Below are positions 45,760-58,513 of a DNA stretch of 64,000 nt, in pieces. The position numbers and the translations under genes are program-made. The notes beneath the pieces are model-generated. The model worked only from the letters and a program-made list of their open reading frames with translations, was not told the DNA's origin and made no database searches. Position 1 is the first letter of the stretch. Each line of letters begins with the position of its first letter. Origin of the DNA: Mycobacterium genavense ATCC 51234 (lineage in GTDB: Bacteria > Actinomycetota > Actinomycetes > Mycobacteriales > Mycobacteriaceae); the NCBI RefSeq assembly GCF_000526915.1, contig NZ_JAGZ01000003.1, positions 434,001-498,000 on the forward strand, read 5' to 3'.

Positions 45760-47283
45760 TCAGGGCGTGACGGTGAACGTCGTGGTGTAGGTGTGTGGGT
45801 CGTAGTGGCCGTCGCCATAGGTGCTCACCCGCATCGAGACCACCTCCTTGCCGTTGATTACTTGTATGCCGGTGATGGTTGGCCCGTACACCTGCGGCAA
45901 CGCTTGGGGCGTCACCAGCGCCGTCGGTGCCGCGGTCAACAGACCCTCGGGGGTGCTGGCGGTCACGGCCTGAATGGGCAACGTGTGATGGGTGGGCGTC
46001 TCGCCCGCGCCGACGACCAAAAATCCGCCTTTAGGCAGCGCGACGATCTGACTCTCGCGGTTCCCGTTCATCGCACCCGAGAACGTTCCCTGCTGCTGCA
46101 ACGTGATGCCCCACGCGGCATTCTGGCCTACCGGTGCGGATTGCCACAGCGCCCGCTGCCCGCTCGGGGTGTTCCCGACGATCACCATCCGCCCCGACCG
46201 CGGGTCGAACGCCCCACCGGCCTGCGAAATCCCGTGCAGGGTAATTAGAGTGCGGTCTCGGGGTGTTGCAAGTCCACGACGACCGTGTCCGGTGACGTAT
46301 AGGTGGTATTCGGGCTACCGTCTGGGTTGTGGTACGGCACCACTGCATAGGTTGTGGTACGGCACCACTGCATAGAACGCATACTGCTCGCCGTTCGGCC
46401 CGACCGCAGTGCCGGTGGGCAACGGGCGGGAGTCCGGAGGGACCGGCAGCGGATTCTGCCCGTCGTACACACCGGGAACGTGGATGTGCGGATACCCGTC
46501 TTTGCCGTCACCGCCCAGCGCGATGTCCGTTCCCGGGATCGACGCATCCAGGTCGTCCTGTTTACCGGTGTTTTGGCCCTCGATCTTGGGCGGCGTGGCG
46601 GGTCCATCGATGCTCGGCCCCCCGTGCTGGGCAGGGAATGCCTGGGGAAACTCGTGGGCGTCGGCGCCCCACACCCGGGCCGGGTCGTAGCCGTCCTTGG
46701 CCAGGTCCGACTTCGCGTCGTCCAGCACATGCGCATAGCCGTCACGGGTTGCCCGCAGTTGGCCGAGTGCGGCCTTGGTGTCGTCGATGGCGTCGTCTTC
46801 GCAGTCGGTGACGAAGGCGTTGAGCGCATCCCGGTCCGCCGCGCTGAGGTGGCCGTCTCTTTCCATCTCGATGGCCTTGCCGATCAAGTTGTCGAGCCGC
46901 TACAACTGGGTTTCGAGGGCGGTGATCTGACCGTGCGCAGCGCGCTGCGCCTCGGCCAGGGCGGCGGCGATTTTCTCCAAATCCACGCCGATCTTCGGTA
47001 TTTGCCGGGACTGCGCGCCGAGCGACTTGACTACCCGCCGCACCTCCGCGGAATCGTTGATCGGATGCTCACCATTCTCCCGATTCCAGGCCGCCGCAAA
47101 GCGCCCACGAGCTTCCTAAAAAGCCTTGCTGGACTCGGCTGTACACACACCCGCGGCGTGAAACGCCTCGGCCAAATCCGAGATTTGGGCCGGGCGCCCG
47201 GCCTGCAGGCTCCGGTCGATCGCCCACTGATCCCCGCCTGCTTCAGCTATCAGGGCCGGGACGCTTATGTAGCGCAGCCGCAC
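45760..47283 (-). pseudogene. long helical hypothetical protein (mycobacterial TPR-like family), multiply broken
   Basis: Remnant of a gene of about 500 codons. The frame begins near GTG 47283 (VRLRYISVPALIAEAGGDQW), and continues with AQISDLAEAFHAAGVCTAES, a TAG at 47118-47116, EARGRFAAAWNRENGEHPIN, KIGVDLEKIAAALAEAQRAA, a TAG at 46902-46900, RLDNLIGKAIEMERDGHL and a Pro/Gly region. A perfect 25-bp duplication at 46325-46374 then shifts frame, and a further 2-bp insertion near 46242-46247 shifts it again into MVIVGNTPSGQRALWQ and the C-terminal beta domain ending at 45760. Both TAG codons sit where Gln is plausible. I recognise the family as a mycobacterial conserved hypothetical, not by a definite name. 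Confidence 0.82.
46325..46374. repeat. perfect 25-bp tandem duplication (frameshifting)
   Basis: Copies at 46325-46349 and 46350-46374; the unit starts GGTTGTGGTACGGCACC and ends ACTGCATA. Removing one copy restores the coding frame YAFYAVVPYHNPDGSPNTTY, so the duplication is a recent lesion in the gene around it. Confidence 0.97.
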
Positions 47284-47386
47284 GGAAACGTCGCGCTCAC
47301 TCGCCGCAGATCTACCAACGTCGCCACCCCCTTGAGCTGGCGCCTACATTACCGCCGCCGACCGCGCCGAGACGGCGATTTGGTGG

Positions 47387-48517
47387 CTACTCCGGCTTGA
47401 ACGGATTGACCGCGAACTGGATTACCCGATACGGCGCGGACACCCGGGCGCGAGTGTCCCACTGGCTGACGAAGATTCGCAGTTCGTCCAGGGTGGAGCC
47501 GGGCGAAATGTAGCCGCCGTACGGCTGCGCGAGCCGGTTGTCATAGGGCGGTGGCAGGCTTTCGGCCGGCTCGGGCCATTCGTCGTGCTGCACCACCGTG
47601 GTCACCGGCGCCTCGCCCAGCGACGTCGGGTCGTTGGCCACGCGGACCTCCATGTTGCCGGTGCTGGCGTTGAAGTAGGACAGCACCGCCTTGCCGTCGA
47701 TCTGCCGGATGCACATCTCCCCCACCTGGTCGGGCCACAACGGCGTCGGGGTCTTGTTCCAGCCGCCGGCGGGACCGGCCGCCCAGCCCTGCCACCGGGA
47801 CCGATCGGTAAAGTTCTGCGGCGCAACACGATATAGCACCACCGGCCGGCTGCGGGTGAAACTGTTGGCCACGATGTACACCCACCCGCTCGGCGAATCC
47901 GGCGCGGGGATGGGGTCGTAGTAGCCGCTGATCTGCGTCTGCGAGCCGTCCTGGTACGAGGCGACCCGCCGGGAGCCCGGAACCGTGCGCCAGCCCGCAC
48001 GCGCCGGTTCGGCGGCGACCAGCCGCGAATTCAGCGGCTCCAGGTCTTTCGTCGTGGTCACCATCAGGTAGTTGCGCCTGTTGATCTGCACCACACCGGC
48101 CGGCAGCTGCGAGTCCCCCGACGGCGTGGGTTCGGCCAGCAGCGGCTTGGTGATCCCGGTGACACCGGTGTAGCGCACCCCGGCGGGGTCGTCGACCGAC
48201 GCGGTGTCGACGTGCAACGCGATCGGCGAGTACCAGACCCCGAAACCCACGCCTTGCCCGGCGAAGCTGTCGCCGCAAACCTGCAGCAATTCGGTTGGAA
48301 ATTCCAGAAATTCGCAAAGATCGGTCGCGCCGATGCCGTAGTCCTTGGTGGGAGTCCCGGTTCCGGCCGTCGGTCCGAGTCGCAGCACCTGGCCGGGTGC
48401 CAGCGGCCCCACAATGGGCCCGGGGGCGGGCGCTGGAGGGTCGGCGCGTGCAGACGGAAAGCATTGTGGCACAAGTAAAGACAAACAGATGGGCAGCACA
48501 AACCGGGCGCTACTCAC
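47387..48517 (-). CDS. secreted DUF4185 protein (Rv3707c type)
   Basis: 376 residues from GTG 48517. A signal peptide (VSSARFVLPICLSLLVPQCF, cut near ARA-DP) leads into a DUF4185 domain, a five-bladed propeller-like fold related to glycosyl hydrolase family 43/62-type architectures: GIGATDLCEFLEFP, LLQVCGDSFAGQGVG, VWYSPIALHVD, GWVYIVANSF, SYFNASTGNMEVRVA and YGGYISPGSTLDELRIFVSQW. Recently studied DUF4185 members include D-arabinan-degrading enzymes; whether this one is active is unknown. It follows asd by 7 bp and may be cotranscribed with ask-asd, as in M. tuberculosis. Confidence 0.88.
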   Translation of the reverse strand: MSSARFVLPICLSLLVPQCFPSARADPPAPAPGPIVGPLAPGQVLRLGPTAGTGTPTKDYGIGATDLCEFLEFPTELLQVCGDSFAGQGVGFGVWYSPIALHVDTASVDDPAGVRYTGVTGITKPLLAEPTPSGDSQLPAGVVQINRRNYLMVTTTKDLEPLNSRLVAAEPARAGWRTVPGSRRVASYQDGSQTQISGYYDPIPAPDSPSGWVYIVANSFTRSRPVVLYRVAPQNFTDRSRWQGWAAGPAGGWNKTPTPLWPDQVGEMCIRQIDGKAVLSYFNASTGNMEVRVANDPTSLGEAPVTTVVQHDEWPEPAESLPPPYDNRLAQPYGGYISPGSTLDELRIFVSQWDTRARVSAPYRVIQFAVNPFKPE

Positions 48518-48524
48518 CCGCGGA

Positions 48525-49568
<1,044 letters not shown>

Positions 49569-50834
49569 TTATCGACCCGTCCCCGCATACACCGTGGCCT
49601 CCTCCTCGCCGCCGAGACCGAACGCCTCGTGCAACGCCACGACGGCCTTGTCTAGTTCGGTGTCGCGGCACAGCACCGAGATCCGGATCTCGGAGGTGGA
49701 GATCAGTTCGATGTTGACGCCCACCTCGGCCAGCGCCTCACAAAAGGTCGCGGTGACCCCGGGGTGGCTGCGCATACCGGCGCCGATCAGCGACACCTTG
49801 CCGATGTGGTCGTCGTAGAGCAGCTGCGTGAAGCCGATCTCGTCCTTGAGCGCGTCCAACTTGGCCACCGCGGTGGGGCCGCTGTCGCGCGAGCAGGTGA
49901 AGGTGATGTCGGTCTTGCCGTCCTCCACCTTGGACACGTTCTGCAACACCATGTCGATGTTCACGTCGGCCTCGGCGACGGCGCGGAACACCCGGGCCGC
50001 GTACCCGGGGATGTCCGGGATCCCGACGACGGTCACCTTGGCCTCGCTACGGTCGTGGGCGACGCCGGTCAGCAGGGGGCTTTCCATTTCAATGTCCTTG
50101 ATCGATCCGACAACGACGGTGCCCGGCTTGTCCGAGTACGACGACCGGACGTGCACCGGAAGGTTGTAGCGACGGGCGTATTCCACGCAGCGCAGCATCA
50201 ACACCTTGGCGCCGCAGGCGGCCATCTCGAGCATCTCCTCGAAGGTCACGGTGTCGAGCTTGCGGGCGTTGGACACGATCCGCGGGTCCGCGCTGAAGAT
50301 GCCGTCCACGTCGGTGTAGATCTCGCAGACGTCGGCTTTCAGCGCGGCGGCCAGCGCGACGGCGGTGGTGTCCGAGCCGCCGCGGCCCAGCGTGGTCACA
50401 TCGCGGCTGTCCTGACTGACGCCCTGGAAGCCGGCGACCAACACGACATCGCCTTGGTCGAGGGCGGACTGCAACCGCGTCGGCGTGACGTCGATAATCT
50501 TGGCGTTGCCGTGCGTTCCGGTGGTGATGACGCCGGCCTGGGAGCCGGTGAACGACCGGGCGCGGACGCCGAGCGATTCGACCGCCATGGCCACCAGCGC
50601 ATTGGAGATGCGTTCCCCGGCCGTCAGCAGCATGTCCAGTTCGCGGGCCGGCGGCACCGGGCACACCTGCTGCGCCAGATCCAGCAGGTCATCGGTGGTG
50701 TCGCCCATCGCCGAGACCACGACGACGACGTCGTTGCCCTGCTTTTTGGTCTCGACGATGCTTTCGGCGACGCGGCGGATCCGGTCGGCGTCGGCCACCG
50801 AGGATCCGCCGTACTTTTGTACGACGAGCGCCAC
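49569..50834 (-). CDS. ask: aspartokinase
   Basis: 421 residues from GTG 50834. Kinase domain: [60 protein letters not shown]. Two ACT domains follow ([30 protein letters not shown] and [33 protein letters not shown], each given here as motif landmarks). The ACT pair binds feedback inhibitors (lysine, threonine). In actinobacteria the same frame also encodes a beta subunit from an internal start; an internal Met near [14 protein letters not shown] is a candidate. First gene of ask-asd. Divergent from leuA. Confidence 0.95.
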   Translation of the reverse strand: MALVVQKYGGSSVADADRIRRVAESIVETKKQGNDVVVVVSAMGDTTDDLLDLAQQVCPVPPARELDMLLTAGERISNALVAMAVESLGVRARSFTGSQAGVITTGTHGNAKIIDVTPTRLQSALDQGDVVLVAGFQGVSQDSRDVTTLGRGGSDTTAVALAAALKADVCEIYTDVDGIFSADPRIVSNARKLDTVTFEEMLEMAACGAKVLMLRCVEYARRYNLPVHVRSSYSDKPGTVVVGSIKDIEMESPLLTGVAHDRSEAKVTVVGIPDIPGYAARVFRAVAEADVNIDMVLQNVSKVEDGKTDITFTCSRDSGPTAVAKLDALKDEIGFTQLLYDDHIGKVSLIGAGMRSHPGVTATFCEALAEVGVNIELISTSEIRISVLCRDTELDKAVVALHEAFGLGGEEEATVYAGTGR

Positions 50835-50991
50835 TGTTTTTCTGCCTGCCCTTCCACACCACCGACGTGGTTCAAGTTCACAACAGGATACGTGGCGGCG
50901 CATCTTGTTTTTTGACCCGCTGGCGGGCACCGCAGCCTGCGGTTTTGGTCCCGATTCGGCGCGGTTTTCGCCCGGGCGCCGATCGCGGTAG

Positions 50992-52992
<2,001 letters not shown>

Positions 52993-52993
52993 G

Positions 52994-54016
52994 CTAAAAC
53001 AGTGCGAGCTGTTCGTCGGCGCGGGTGGCGTCGACGAATTCCTCCATGCTGGTGCCGCCGATCACGGTGCCCACGCCGACCATGAACTGCGCGTCGGACA
53101 GCACCGGCACTCCCAGCTGCTGGGCCTGGTAGCCCTTGCCCTGCACCGGGGTGTCGGCGTTGCACACCACCAGCGAGGTCTCGCGGTCGACGACGTCGGT
53201 GTAGGCCAGCCCGGCGTGCAGGATCCGCTCGACGAGCTCCTCGTGCGTGCGCCGCACCTCGGCGGCCAGCGCCACCCGCATGCCCTGCACCAGCGGCCTG
53301 CCGCTGACATACGGCCCGGGGTTGAGGTAGGGGCACGGCATCCGGGAGGCCAGCGCCTTCAGCGGGCGCAGCTCGTCGTGGGTCACCCGGCCGTTGGGCC
53401 AGCGGCGCCGGGTGACCGGACGCACCGGCAGCCAGATGTCGCGCTCGCGGGCACGTTCGAGCGCGGGCGCGAGCACGCCGGTCAGCACCAGGGCATCGTC
53501 GAAGGCGTCGTGCGGCCGCGCCTGCGTCACGCCCCAGTGCGCGGCGACGGTCTCCAGCCGCAGGTTGTCGACGCCGAGGTCGAGCCGTCGGGCCAGCTCG
53601 ACCGTGCACATCACGCTGTCGACGGGAAGCGCGACGCCGGCGAGTTCGGCCTCCGCGGCCAGGAACGCGTAGTCGAACGCGACGTTGTGGGCCACCAGCG
53701 TCCGCCCCCGCAGCACCTCGACCACGTCGCCAACGATGTCGCCGAACTGCGGCTGGTCCTCGAGCATCGCGGCGGTCAGCCTGTGCACGTGGGTGGGGCC
53801 GGGGTCCACGCCGGGGTTGAGCAGGCTGACGACCGATTGCTCGACGCGCCCGTCGGCGTCGAGCCCGAGCACCGCGAGGCTGATGACCCGGGCCTGACCC
53901 GGCCGGAAACCCGAGGTCTCGACGTCGACGACGGCCCAACCCGCGTCCGGCTCGCTCGCCGGACGGCCCCACGAGATCGGGTTCATGAACGACAGAATCC
54001 CACGTCGAACCGACAT
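52994..54016 (-). CDS. dnaQ: DEDDh exonuclease with C-terminal BRCT domain (DnaQ-like, Rv3711c type)
   Basis: About 340 residues from ATG 54016 (another ATG one codon upstream). Exonuclease motif I VVDVETSGF (D32, E34), motif II VAHNVAFDYAFL, motif III HDAFDDALVLTGVL, the epsilon/DnaQ DEDDh pattern. A linker leads to a BRCT domain (about 240-330, VQGMRVALAAE ... VVDRETSLVVCNADTPVQGKGYQAQQLGVPVLSDAQF region). Mycobacterial replicative proofreading is done mainly by DnaE1's PHP domain, so this is an accessory exonuclease, perhaps in repair. Ends 1 bp from the leuA stop, convergent. Confidence 0.9.
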   Translation of the reverse strand: MSVRRGILSFMNPISWGRPASEPDAGWAVVDVETSGFRPGQARVISLAVLGLDADGRVEQSVVSLLNPGVDPGPTHVHRLTAAMLEDQPQFGDIVGDVVEVLRGRTLVAHNVAFDYAFLAAEAELAGVALPVDSVMCTVELARRLDLGVDNLRLETVAAHWGVTQARPHDAFDDALVLTGVLAPALERARERDIWLPVRPVTRRRWPNGRVTHDELRPLKALASRMPCPYLNPGPYVSGRPLVQGMRVALAAEVRRTHEELVERILHAGLAYTDVVDRETSLVVCNADTPVQGKGYQAQQLGVPVLSDAQFMVGVGTVIGGTSMEEFVDATRADEQLALF

Positions 54017-54067
54017 CACCCGGTCGCTGTGAATTCGTGTCGCGCCAAAACACTATAAACTGCGCGG

Positions 54068-55297
54068 GTGGTCACCACCCGCGCACGCCTGGCCCTCGCC
54101 GCCGGAGCGAGCGCGCGCTGGGCGTCCCGGATGACCGGGCGCGGCGCCGGCGCGATGATCGGCGGGCTGGTCGCGATGACCCTGGACCGCTCGATCCTGC
54201 GCCAGCTCGGCGCCGGACGGCGCACCGTCGTCGTCACCGGCACCAACGGCAAGTCCACGACCACCCGGATGACCGCCGCCGCGCTCGGCACGCTGGGTCC
54301 GGTCGCCACCAACGCCGAGGGCGCCAACATGGACGCCGGCCTGGTCGCCGCGCTGGCCGCCGACCGCGGCGCGGGGCTGGCGGCCCTGGAAGTCGACGAG
54401 ATGCACGTGCCACACGTTTCCGATGCCGTCGAGCCCAGCGTCGTCGTGCTGCTCAACCTGTCGCGCGATCAGCTGGATCGGGTCGGCGAGATCAACGTGA
54501 TCGAACGCACGCTGCGCGCGGGCCTGGTCCGGCACCCGAACGCCGTCGTCGTCGCCAACTGCGACGACGTGCTGATGACCTCGGCGGCCTACGACAGCCC
54601 CAAGGTGGTGTGGGTGGCCGCCGGCGGGTCGTGGGCGAACGATTCGGTCAGCTGCCCGCGCAGCGGCGAGGTGATCGTCCGCGAGAAGGGCCACTGGTAT
54701 TCCACCGGCGCCGACTTCAAGCGGCCCAGCCCACGGTGGTGGTTCGACGACGAGACGTTGTACGGGCCCGACGGGCTGGCCCTGCCGATGCGGCTGGCCC
54801 TGCCGGGCGCGGTGAACCGGGGCAATGCGGCCCAGGCCGTCGCGGCCGCCGTGGCGCTGGGCGCCGACCCCGCGGCGGCCGTCGCGGCGGTGTCGGGGGT
54901 GGACGAGGTCGCCGGCCGCTACCGGACCGTACGCATCGGTTCGCACGAGGCGCGCATTCTGCTGGCCAAGAATCCGGCCGGCTGGCAGGAGGCGCTGTCG
55001 ATGGTCGACAAGCACGCGGCCGGGGTGGTCATCTCGGTCAACGGCCAGGTGCCCGACGGCGAGGACCTGTCCTGGCTGTGGGACGTGCGCTTCGAGCACT
55101 TCGAGAGCACGTCGGTCGTCGCCGCCGGGGAACGCGGCACCGACCTGGCGGTACGGCTGGGGTACGCGGGCGTCGAGCACACCCTGGTGCACGACACCCT
55201 GGCGGCCATCGCGTCCTGCCCGCCCGGCCGGGTCGAGGTCGTCGCCAACTACACCGCGTTCCTGCAGCTGCAGCGCAGGCTGGCCCGTCATGGCTGA
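54068..55297 (+). CDS. murT: MurT, lipid II isoglutaminyl synthase subunit
   Basis: 409 residues from GTG 54068. Mur-ligase fold: P-loop VVTGTNGKSTTTRM, central VVLLNLSRDQLDR, LALPGAVNRGNAAQAVAAA, and a C-terminal DUF1727 domain (FEHFESTSVVAAGERGTDLAVRL). With GatD it amidates D-glutamate of the peptidoglycan stem to D-isoglutamine. The four-Cys zinc ribbon known from Staphylococcus MurT is not present; only SCPRSGEVI remains at that place, as I recall for other mycobacteria. It overlaps gatD by 8 bp. Confidence 0.93.
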   Translation: MVTTRARLALAAGASARWASRMTGRGAGAMIGGLVAMTLDRSILRQLGAGRRTVVVTGTNGKSTTTRMTAAALGTLGPVATNAEGANMDAGLVAALAADRGAGLAALEVDEMHVPHVSDAVEPSVVVLLNLSRDQLDRVGEINVIERTLRAGLVRHPNAVVVANCDDVLMTSAAYDSPKVVWVAAGGSWANDSVSCPRSGEVIVREKGHWYSTGADFKRPSPRWWFDDETLYGPDGLALPMRLALPGAVNRGNAAQAVAAAVALGADPAAAVAAVSGVDEVAGRYRTVRIGSHEARILLAKNPAGWQEALSMVDKHAAGVVISVNGQVPDGEDLSWLWDVRFEHFESTSVVAAGERGTDLAVRLGYAGVEHTLVHDTLAAIASCPPGRVEVVANYTAFLQLQRRLARHG

Positions 55298-55997
55298 TTC
55301 GGTGGTGCGCATCGGGCTGGTGCTGCCCGACGTGATGGGCACCTACGGCGACGGCGGCAACGCGCTGGTGCTGCGGCAACGGCTGCGGCTGCGGGGCATC
55401 GCCGCCGAGATCGTCGAGGTCACACTGGACGACCCGGTGCCCGAATCGCTGGACCTGTACACCCTGGGCGGTGCCGAGGACTACGCGCAGCGGCTGGCCA
55501 CCCGGCACCTGCTGCGGTATCCGGGCCTGCAGCGCGCCGCGGCGCGCGGTGCGCCGGTGCTGTCGATCTGCGCGGCCGTCCAGGTCCTCGGGCACTGGTA
55601 CGAGACGTCGTCGGGGGAGCGGGTCGACGGCGTGGGCATGCTGGACGTGACGACCTCTCCGCAGCCGGCGCGCACGATCGGCGAGGTGGTGAGCAAGCCG
55701 CTGCTGGCCGGGCTGACCCAACGGCTCACCGGTTTCGAAAACCATCGCGGCGGCACCGTGCTGGGCCCGGACGCCGCCCCGCTGGGCGCGGTCGTTAAGG
55801 GCGCCGGCAACCGGCTCGGCGACGGCTTCGACGGCGTGGTCCAGGGCAGCGTCGTCGCGACCTACATGCACGGGCCGTGCCTGGCCCGCAACCCGGAGCT
55901 GGCCGACCTGCTGCTGAGCAAGGTGGCCGGCGAACTGGCGCCGCTGGAATTGCCCGAGGTGGACGTGCTGCGCCGCGAACGACTGGCGGCGCGCTAA
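55290..55997 (+). CDS. gatD: GatD, lipid II isoglutaminyl synthase glutaminase subunit
   Basis: 235 residues from ATG 55290. Class I glutamine amidotransferase-like: nucleophile Cys94 in VLSICAAVQVLG and catalytic His194 in ATYMHGPCLARNP, both in the positions expected for GatD. It supplies ammonia to MurT. Formerly annotated as CobQ2-like. The 8-bp overlap with murT indicates co-translation of the complex. Cytosolic side of the membrane, acting on lipid II. Confidence 0.94.
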   Translation: MADSVVRIGLVLPDVMGTYGDGGNALVLRQRLRLRGIAAEIVEVTLDDPVPESLDLYTLGGAEDYAQRLATRHLLRYPGLQRAAARGAPVLSICAAVQVLGHWYETSSGERVDGVGMLDVTTSPQPARTIGEVVSKPLLAGLTQRLTGFENHRGGTVLGPDAAPLGAVVKGAGNRLGDGFDGVVQGSVVATYMHGPCLARNPELADLLLSKVAGELAPLELPEVDVLRRERLAAR

Positions 55998-55999
55998 CC

Positions 56000-56407
56000 G
56001 TGCGGGCCCGGACGACGGCCGGTGTCGCGGCACTGCTCGTCGCGCTGTCGACACCCGCGCACGCCGACCCGGACGTGCTGAACGGCCGGTACAACGTGTT
56101 GTACGCGAACACCGACAAACCGACCGCCTGGCTCTTCGTCCCGTGCGGATCGGACTGCACCCGGGCGACCTCGCAGGATGGCGGGACGTTCGTCATCAGC
56201 TGGGAATTCCACCTGGCCAATGGCCGGTGGACGCATCGCGGAACGGCCCAGGCGCCCTGCCCGAACGGCGCGACGGCGCCGGTGACCGTCGACTACAGCA
56301 TCGACGCCGTGTCGCTTGCCGGAGAGGGTCAGACGACGACGCCGGACGCGTGTATGGGAGAGCCGGGCAGGACGTTTACCAGGCAATTCCAATTGAGCAA
56401 GGCCTGA
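56000..56407 (+). CDS. small secreted protein (hypothetical)
   Basis: 135 residues from GTG 56000, 2 bp after the gatD stop. A signal peptide (MRARTTAGVAALLVALSTPA, cut near AHA-DP) leads a mature domain of about 110 residues with four Cys (VPCGSDCTR, APCPNG, DACMG), YNVLYANTDKPTAWLF and a conserved-looking WEFHLANGRWTHRG. This is a common pattern among mycobacterial secreted proteins of unknown role. It ends 6 bp from the convergent recR. Read-through from gatD is likely. Confidence 0.75.
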   Translation: MRARTTAGVAALLVALSTPAHADPDVLNGRYNVLYANTDKPTAWLFVPCGSDCTRATSQDGGTFVISWEFHLANGRWTHRGTAQAPCPNGATAPVTVDYSIDAVSLAGEGQTTTPDACMGEPGRTFTRQFQLSKA

Positions 56408-56413
56408 GGAACC

Positions 56414-57025
56414 TCAGACCATGGACCGGCGGCCGGTGAGCGCGCGGCCCAGGGTCAGCTCGTCGGCGAACTCCAAGTCGCCGCCCATCGGCAACCCGGA
56501 CGCGATTCGGGTGACGGTCAGGCCGGGAATGTCGCGCAGCACCCGGACCAGATAGGTCGCCGTGGCCTCGCCCTCGGTGTTGGGGTCGGTCGCGATGATC
56601 ACCTCGGTGATGTCCACCCCGTCGACCCGCTCGCCGATGCGGCTGAGCAGCTCGCGAATCCGCAGCTGATCGGGGCCCACGCCGGACAGCGGATCCAGCG
56701 CACCGCCCAGCACGTGGTAGCGGCCCCGGAATTCGCGGGTGCGCTCGACGGCCTGGACGTCCTTGGGTTCCTCCACGACGCACACCTGCGAGCCGTCCCG
56801 ACGCGGATCGCCGCAGATCCGGCAGCGCTCGTCGTCGGACACGTTGCCGCACACCGCGCAGAACCGGACGCCGTCGCGGACCTTCGCCAGCACGGCGGTG
56901 AGCCGGTCGATGTCCGGCGGTTCGACCGACAGCAAGTGAAAGGCGATGCGCTGCGCGCTCTTTGGCCCGATACCCGGCAGCTTGCCGAGCTCGTCGATCA
57001 GATCCTGGACCGGTCCCTCGAACAT
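56414..57025 (-). CDS. recR: RecR recombination mediator
   Basis: 203 residues from ATG 57025. Helix-hairpin-helix start ([23 protein letters not shown]), a Cys4 zinc finger ([20 protein letters not shown]) and a Toprim domain ([34 protein letters not shown]), with the C-terminal [19 protein letters not shown]. It loads RecA with RecO at gapped DNA. Downstream of ybaB with 9 bp between, the usual pairing. Intact. Confidence 0.96.
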   Translation of the reverse strand: MFEGPVQDLIDELGKLPGIGPKSAQRIAFHLLSVEPPDIDRLTAVLAKVRDGVRFCAVCGNVSDDERCRICGDPRRDGSQVCVVEEPKDVQAVERTREFRGRYHVLGGALDPLSGVGPDQLRIRELLSRIGERVDGVDITEVIIATDPNTEGEATATYLVRVLRDIPGLTVTRIASGLPMGGDLEFADELTLGRALTGRRSMV

Positions 57026-57034
57026 CTGGCTAGG

Positions 57035-57385
57035 TCAGAGCCCCGGCATCTGGCTGGGAGGAGTCGGCGGCGCCGGCGGGGCGGTCAAGCCGGCGGTCAG
57101 CGACCCCAGCTGCTCCTGTGCCATCTTGGTGACTTGCTTGGAGGCGTCCACCATGGCGCCGACGATCAGGTCCTGCAGCGTCTCGACGTCGGAGGGGTCG
57201 ACGACCGACGGGTCGATCTTGACCGCGACGACCTCGCCGCTGCCTTTGACGATTGCCTCGACCAAGCCGCCGCCTGCCTGACCGCGGATCTCGGCGTTCG
57301 CGAGCTGTTGCTGAGCTTCCATTAGCTTTTGCTGCATCTGCTGCGCCTGAGCGAGCAGCGCCGACATGTCGCCTCCGGGTTGCAT
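57035..57385 (-). CDS. YbaB/EbfC-family nucleoid-associated protein (Rv3716c type)
   Basis: 116 residues from ATG 57385. [22 protein letters not shown] is the family's N-terminal coiled helix, followed by [39 protein letters not shown] (the YbaB core strands and helix) and a Pro/Ala-rich tail ([14 protein letters not shown]). YbaB proteins form dimers that bind DNA nonspecifically. It commonly precedes recR. An alternative start is the ATG six codons in. Confidence 0.92.
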   Translation of the reverse strand: MQPGGDMSALLAQAQQMQQKLMEAQQQLANAEIRGQAGGGLVEAIVKGSGEVVAVKIDPSVVDPSDVETLQDLIVGAMVDASKQVTKMAQEQLGSLTAGLTAPPAPPTPPSQMPGL

Positions 57386-57483
57386 GACAATCCCTTCGCA
57401 TCTTGGTCTCGAGTTGGTTTCGCCTGTGGATGTCGGGCGATTCGAAACACCCAGCGTAGACCGCGCGGCGTTACCTTTGCGCC

Positions 57484-58245
57484 GTGGACCAACCAGTGAG
57501 CAGGCGTGTCGGAATCAAGACGATGATCAGCATGCTGATCGCCGCGTCGACCCTCGTCGTCCCGACGGCGACAGCGACCCCATCCAACATCGCCGGCATG
57601 GTGGTTTTCATCGATCCCGGCCACAACGGCGCCAACGACGCGTCCATCGGCCGGCAGGTCACCACCGGTCGTGGCGGTACCAAGGACTGCCAGACCAGCG
57701 GCACCGCGACCAACAGCGGCTACATGGAACACACGTTCACCTGGGACACCGCGTTGCGGGTTCGGGCCGCGCTGACGGCGCTGGGTGTCAGGACCGCCTT
57801 GTCCCGCGGCAACGACAACGCACTGGGACCGTGTATCGATGAGCGCGCCAACGTCGCCAACTCGTTGCGGCCCAACGCGATCCTGAGCATCCACGCCGAC
57901 GGCGGACCGCCATCCGGGCGGGGATTCCACGTCAATTACTCGGCCCCGCCGCTCAACCAGGTGCAGGCCGGCCCGTCGGTGCAGTACGCGCGGATCATGC
58001 GCGACCAGATGCAGGCCGCGGGTATCCCGCCGGCCACCTACATCGGCCAGGGCGGGCTGTACGGACGCTCGGACCTGACCGGCCTCAACCTGGCGCAATA
58101 TCCCGCGGTCCTGGTCGAGTGCGGCAACATGAAGAACCCCATCGACTCGGCGTTGATGGAGTCCCCCGAGGGGCGGCAGAAGTACGCCGACGCACTCGTC
58201 CGCGGCGTGGCGGGCTTCCTGGCCACCCAGGGTCAGGCCCGCTGA
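57484..58245 (+). CDS. N-acetylmuramoyl-L-alanine amidase (Rv3717/Ami1 type)
   Basis: 253 residues from GTG 57484. A signal peptide (about 1-32, [18 protein letters not shown]) is followed by an Amidase_3 domain with zinc ligands His47 (DPGHNG), Glu82 (YMEHTF) and His137 (SIHADGG), and catalytic Glu212 (LVECGNMKN). Cys69 and Cys117 could form the disulfide known from the M. tuberculosis enzyme. It cleaves the bond between MurNAc and L-Ala in the periplasm, in cell separation and fragment recycling. No wall-binding domain. Intact and the last core gene before the NRPS locus. Confidence 0.93.
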   Translation: MDQPVSRRVGIKTMISMLIAASTLVVPTATATPSNIAGMVVFIDPGHNGANDASIGRQVTTGRGGTKDCQTSGTATNSGYMEHTFTWDTALRVRAALTALGVRTALSRGNDNALGPCIDERANVANSLRPNAILSIHADGGPPSGRGFHVNYSAPPLNQVQAGPSVQYARIMRDQMQAAGIPPATYIGQGGLYGRSDLTGLNLAQYPAVLVECGNMKNPIDSALMESPEGRQKYADALVRGVAGFLATQGQAR

Positions 58246-58513
58246 ACGCCGCTGGCTACGGGCGTTTTCAGGTGGCGGCGCTGCGTGCCGGGCGGTAGCG
58301 TGGGCTTGCGATGCGCGGGCCGCTGAGCTGGGGTTGGCCGAGTAACCAGATCGCTTGCAGCCCTGGCGATTTCGTAGCGCGGATGAGGCCGTGTGAAAAA
58401 TTCCGGCTAACACCTAGCTAACATCAGGGACTTTGCCGAAACCCCTGTTGGAGCCGGTTTTGGTCCACTAAGGTTTATTCCACTCATGTCGATTAGACGT
58501 GTGGGGAGAATCG
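58246..58513. other. intergenic stretch upstream of the MbtH remnant
   Basis: 268 bp with no convincing reading frame on either strand. It may contain the original promoter of the NRPS locus; a short AT-richer piece occurs around 58390-58420 (GTGAAAAATTCCGGC). Nothing else could be recognised. Confidence 0.4.
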
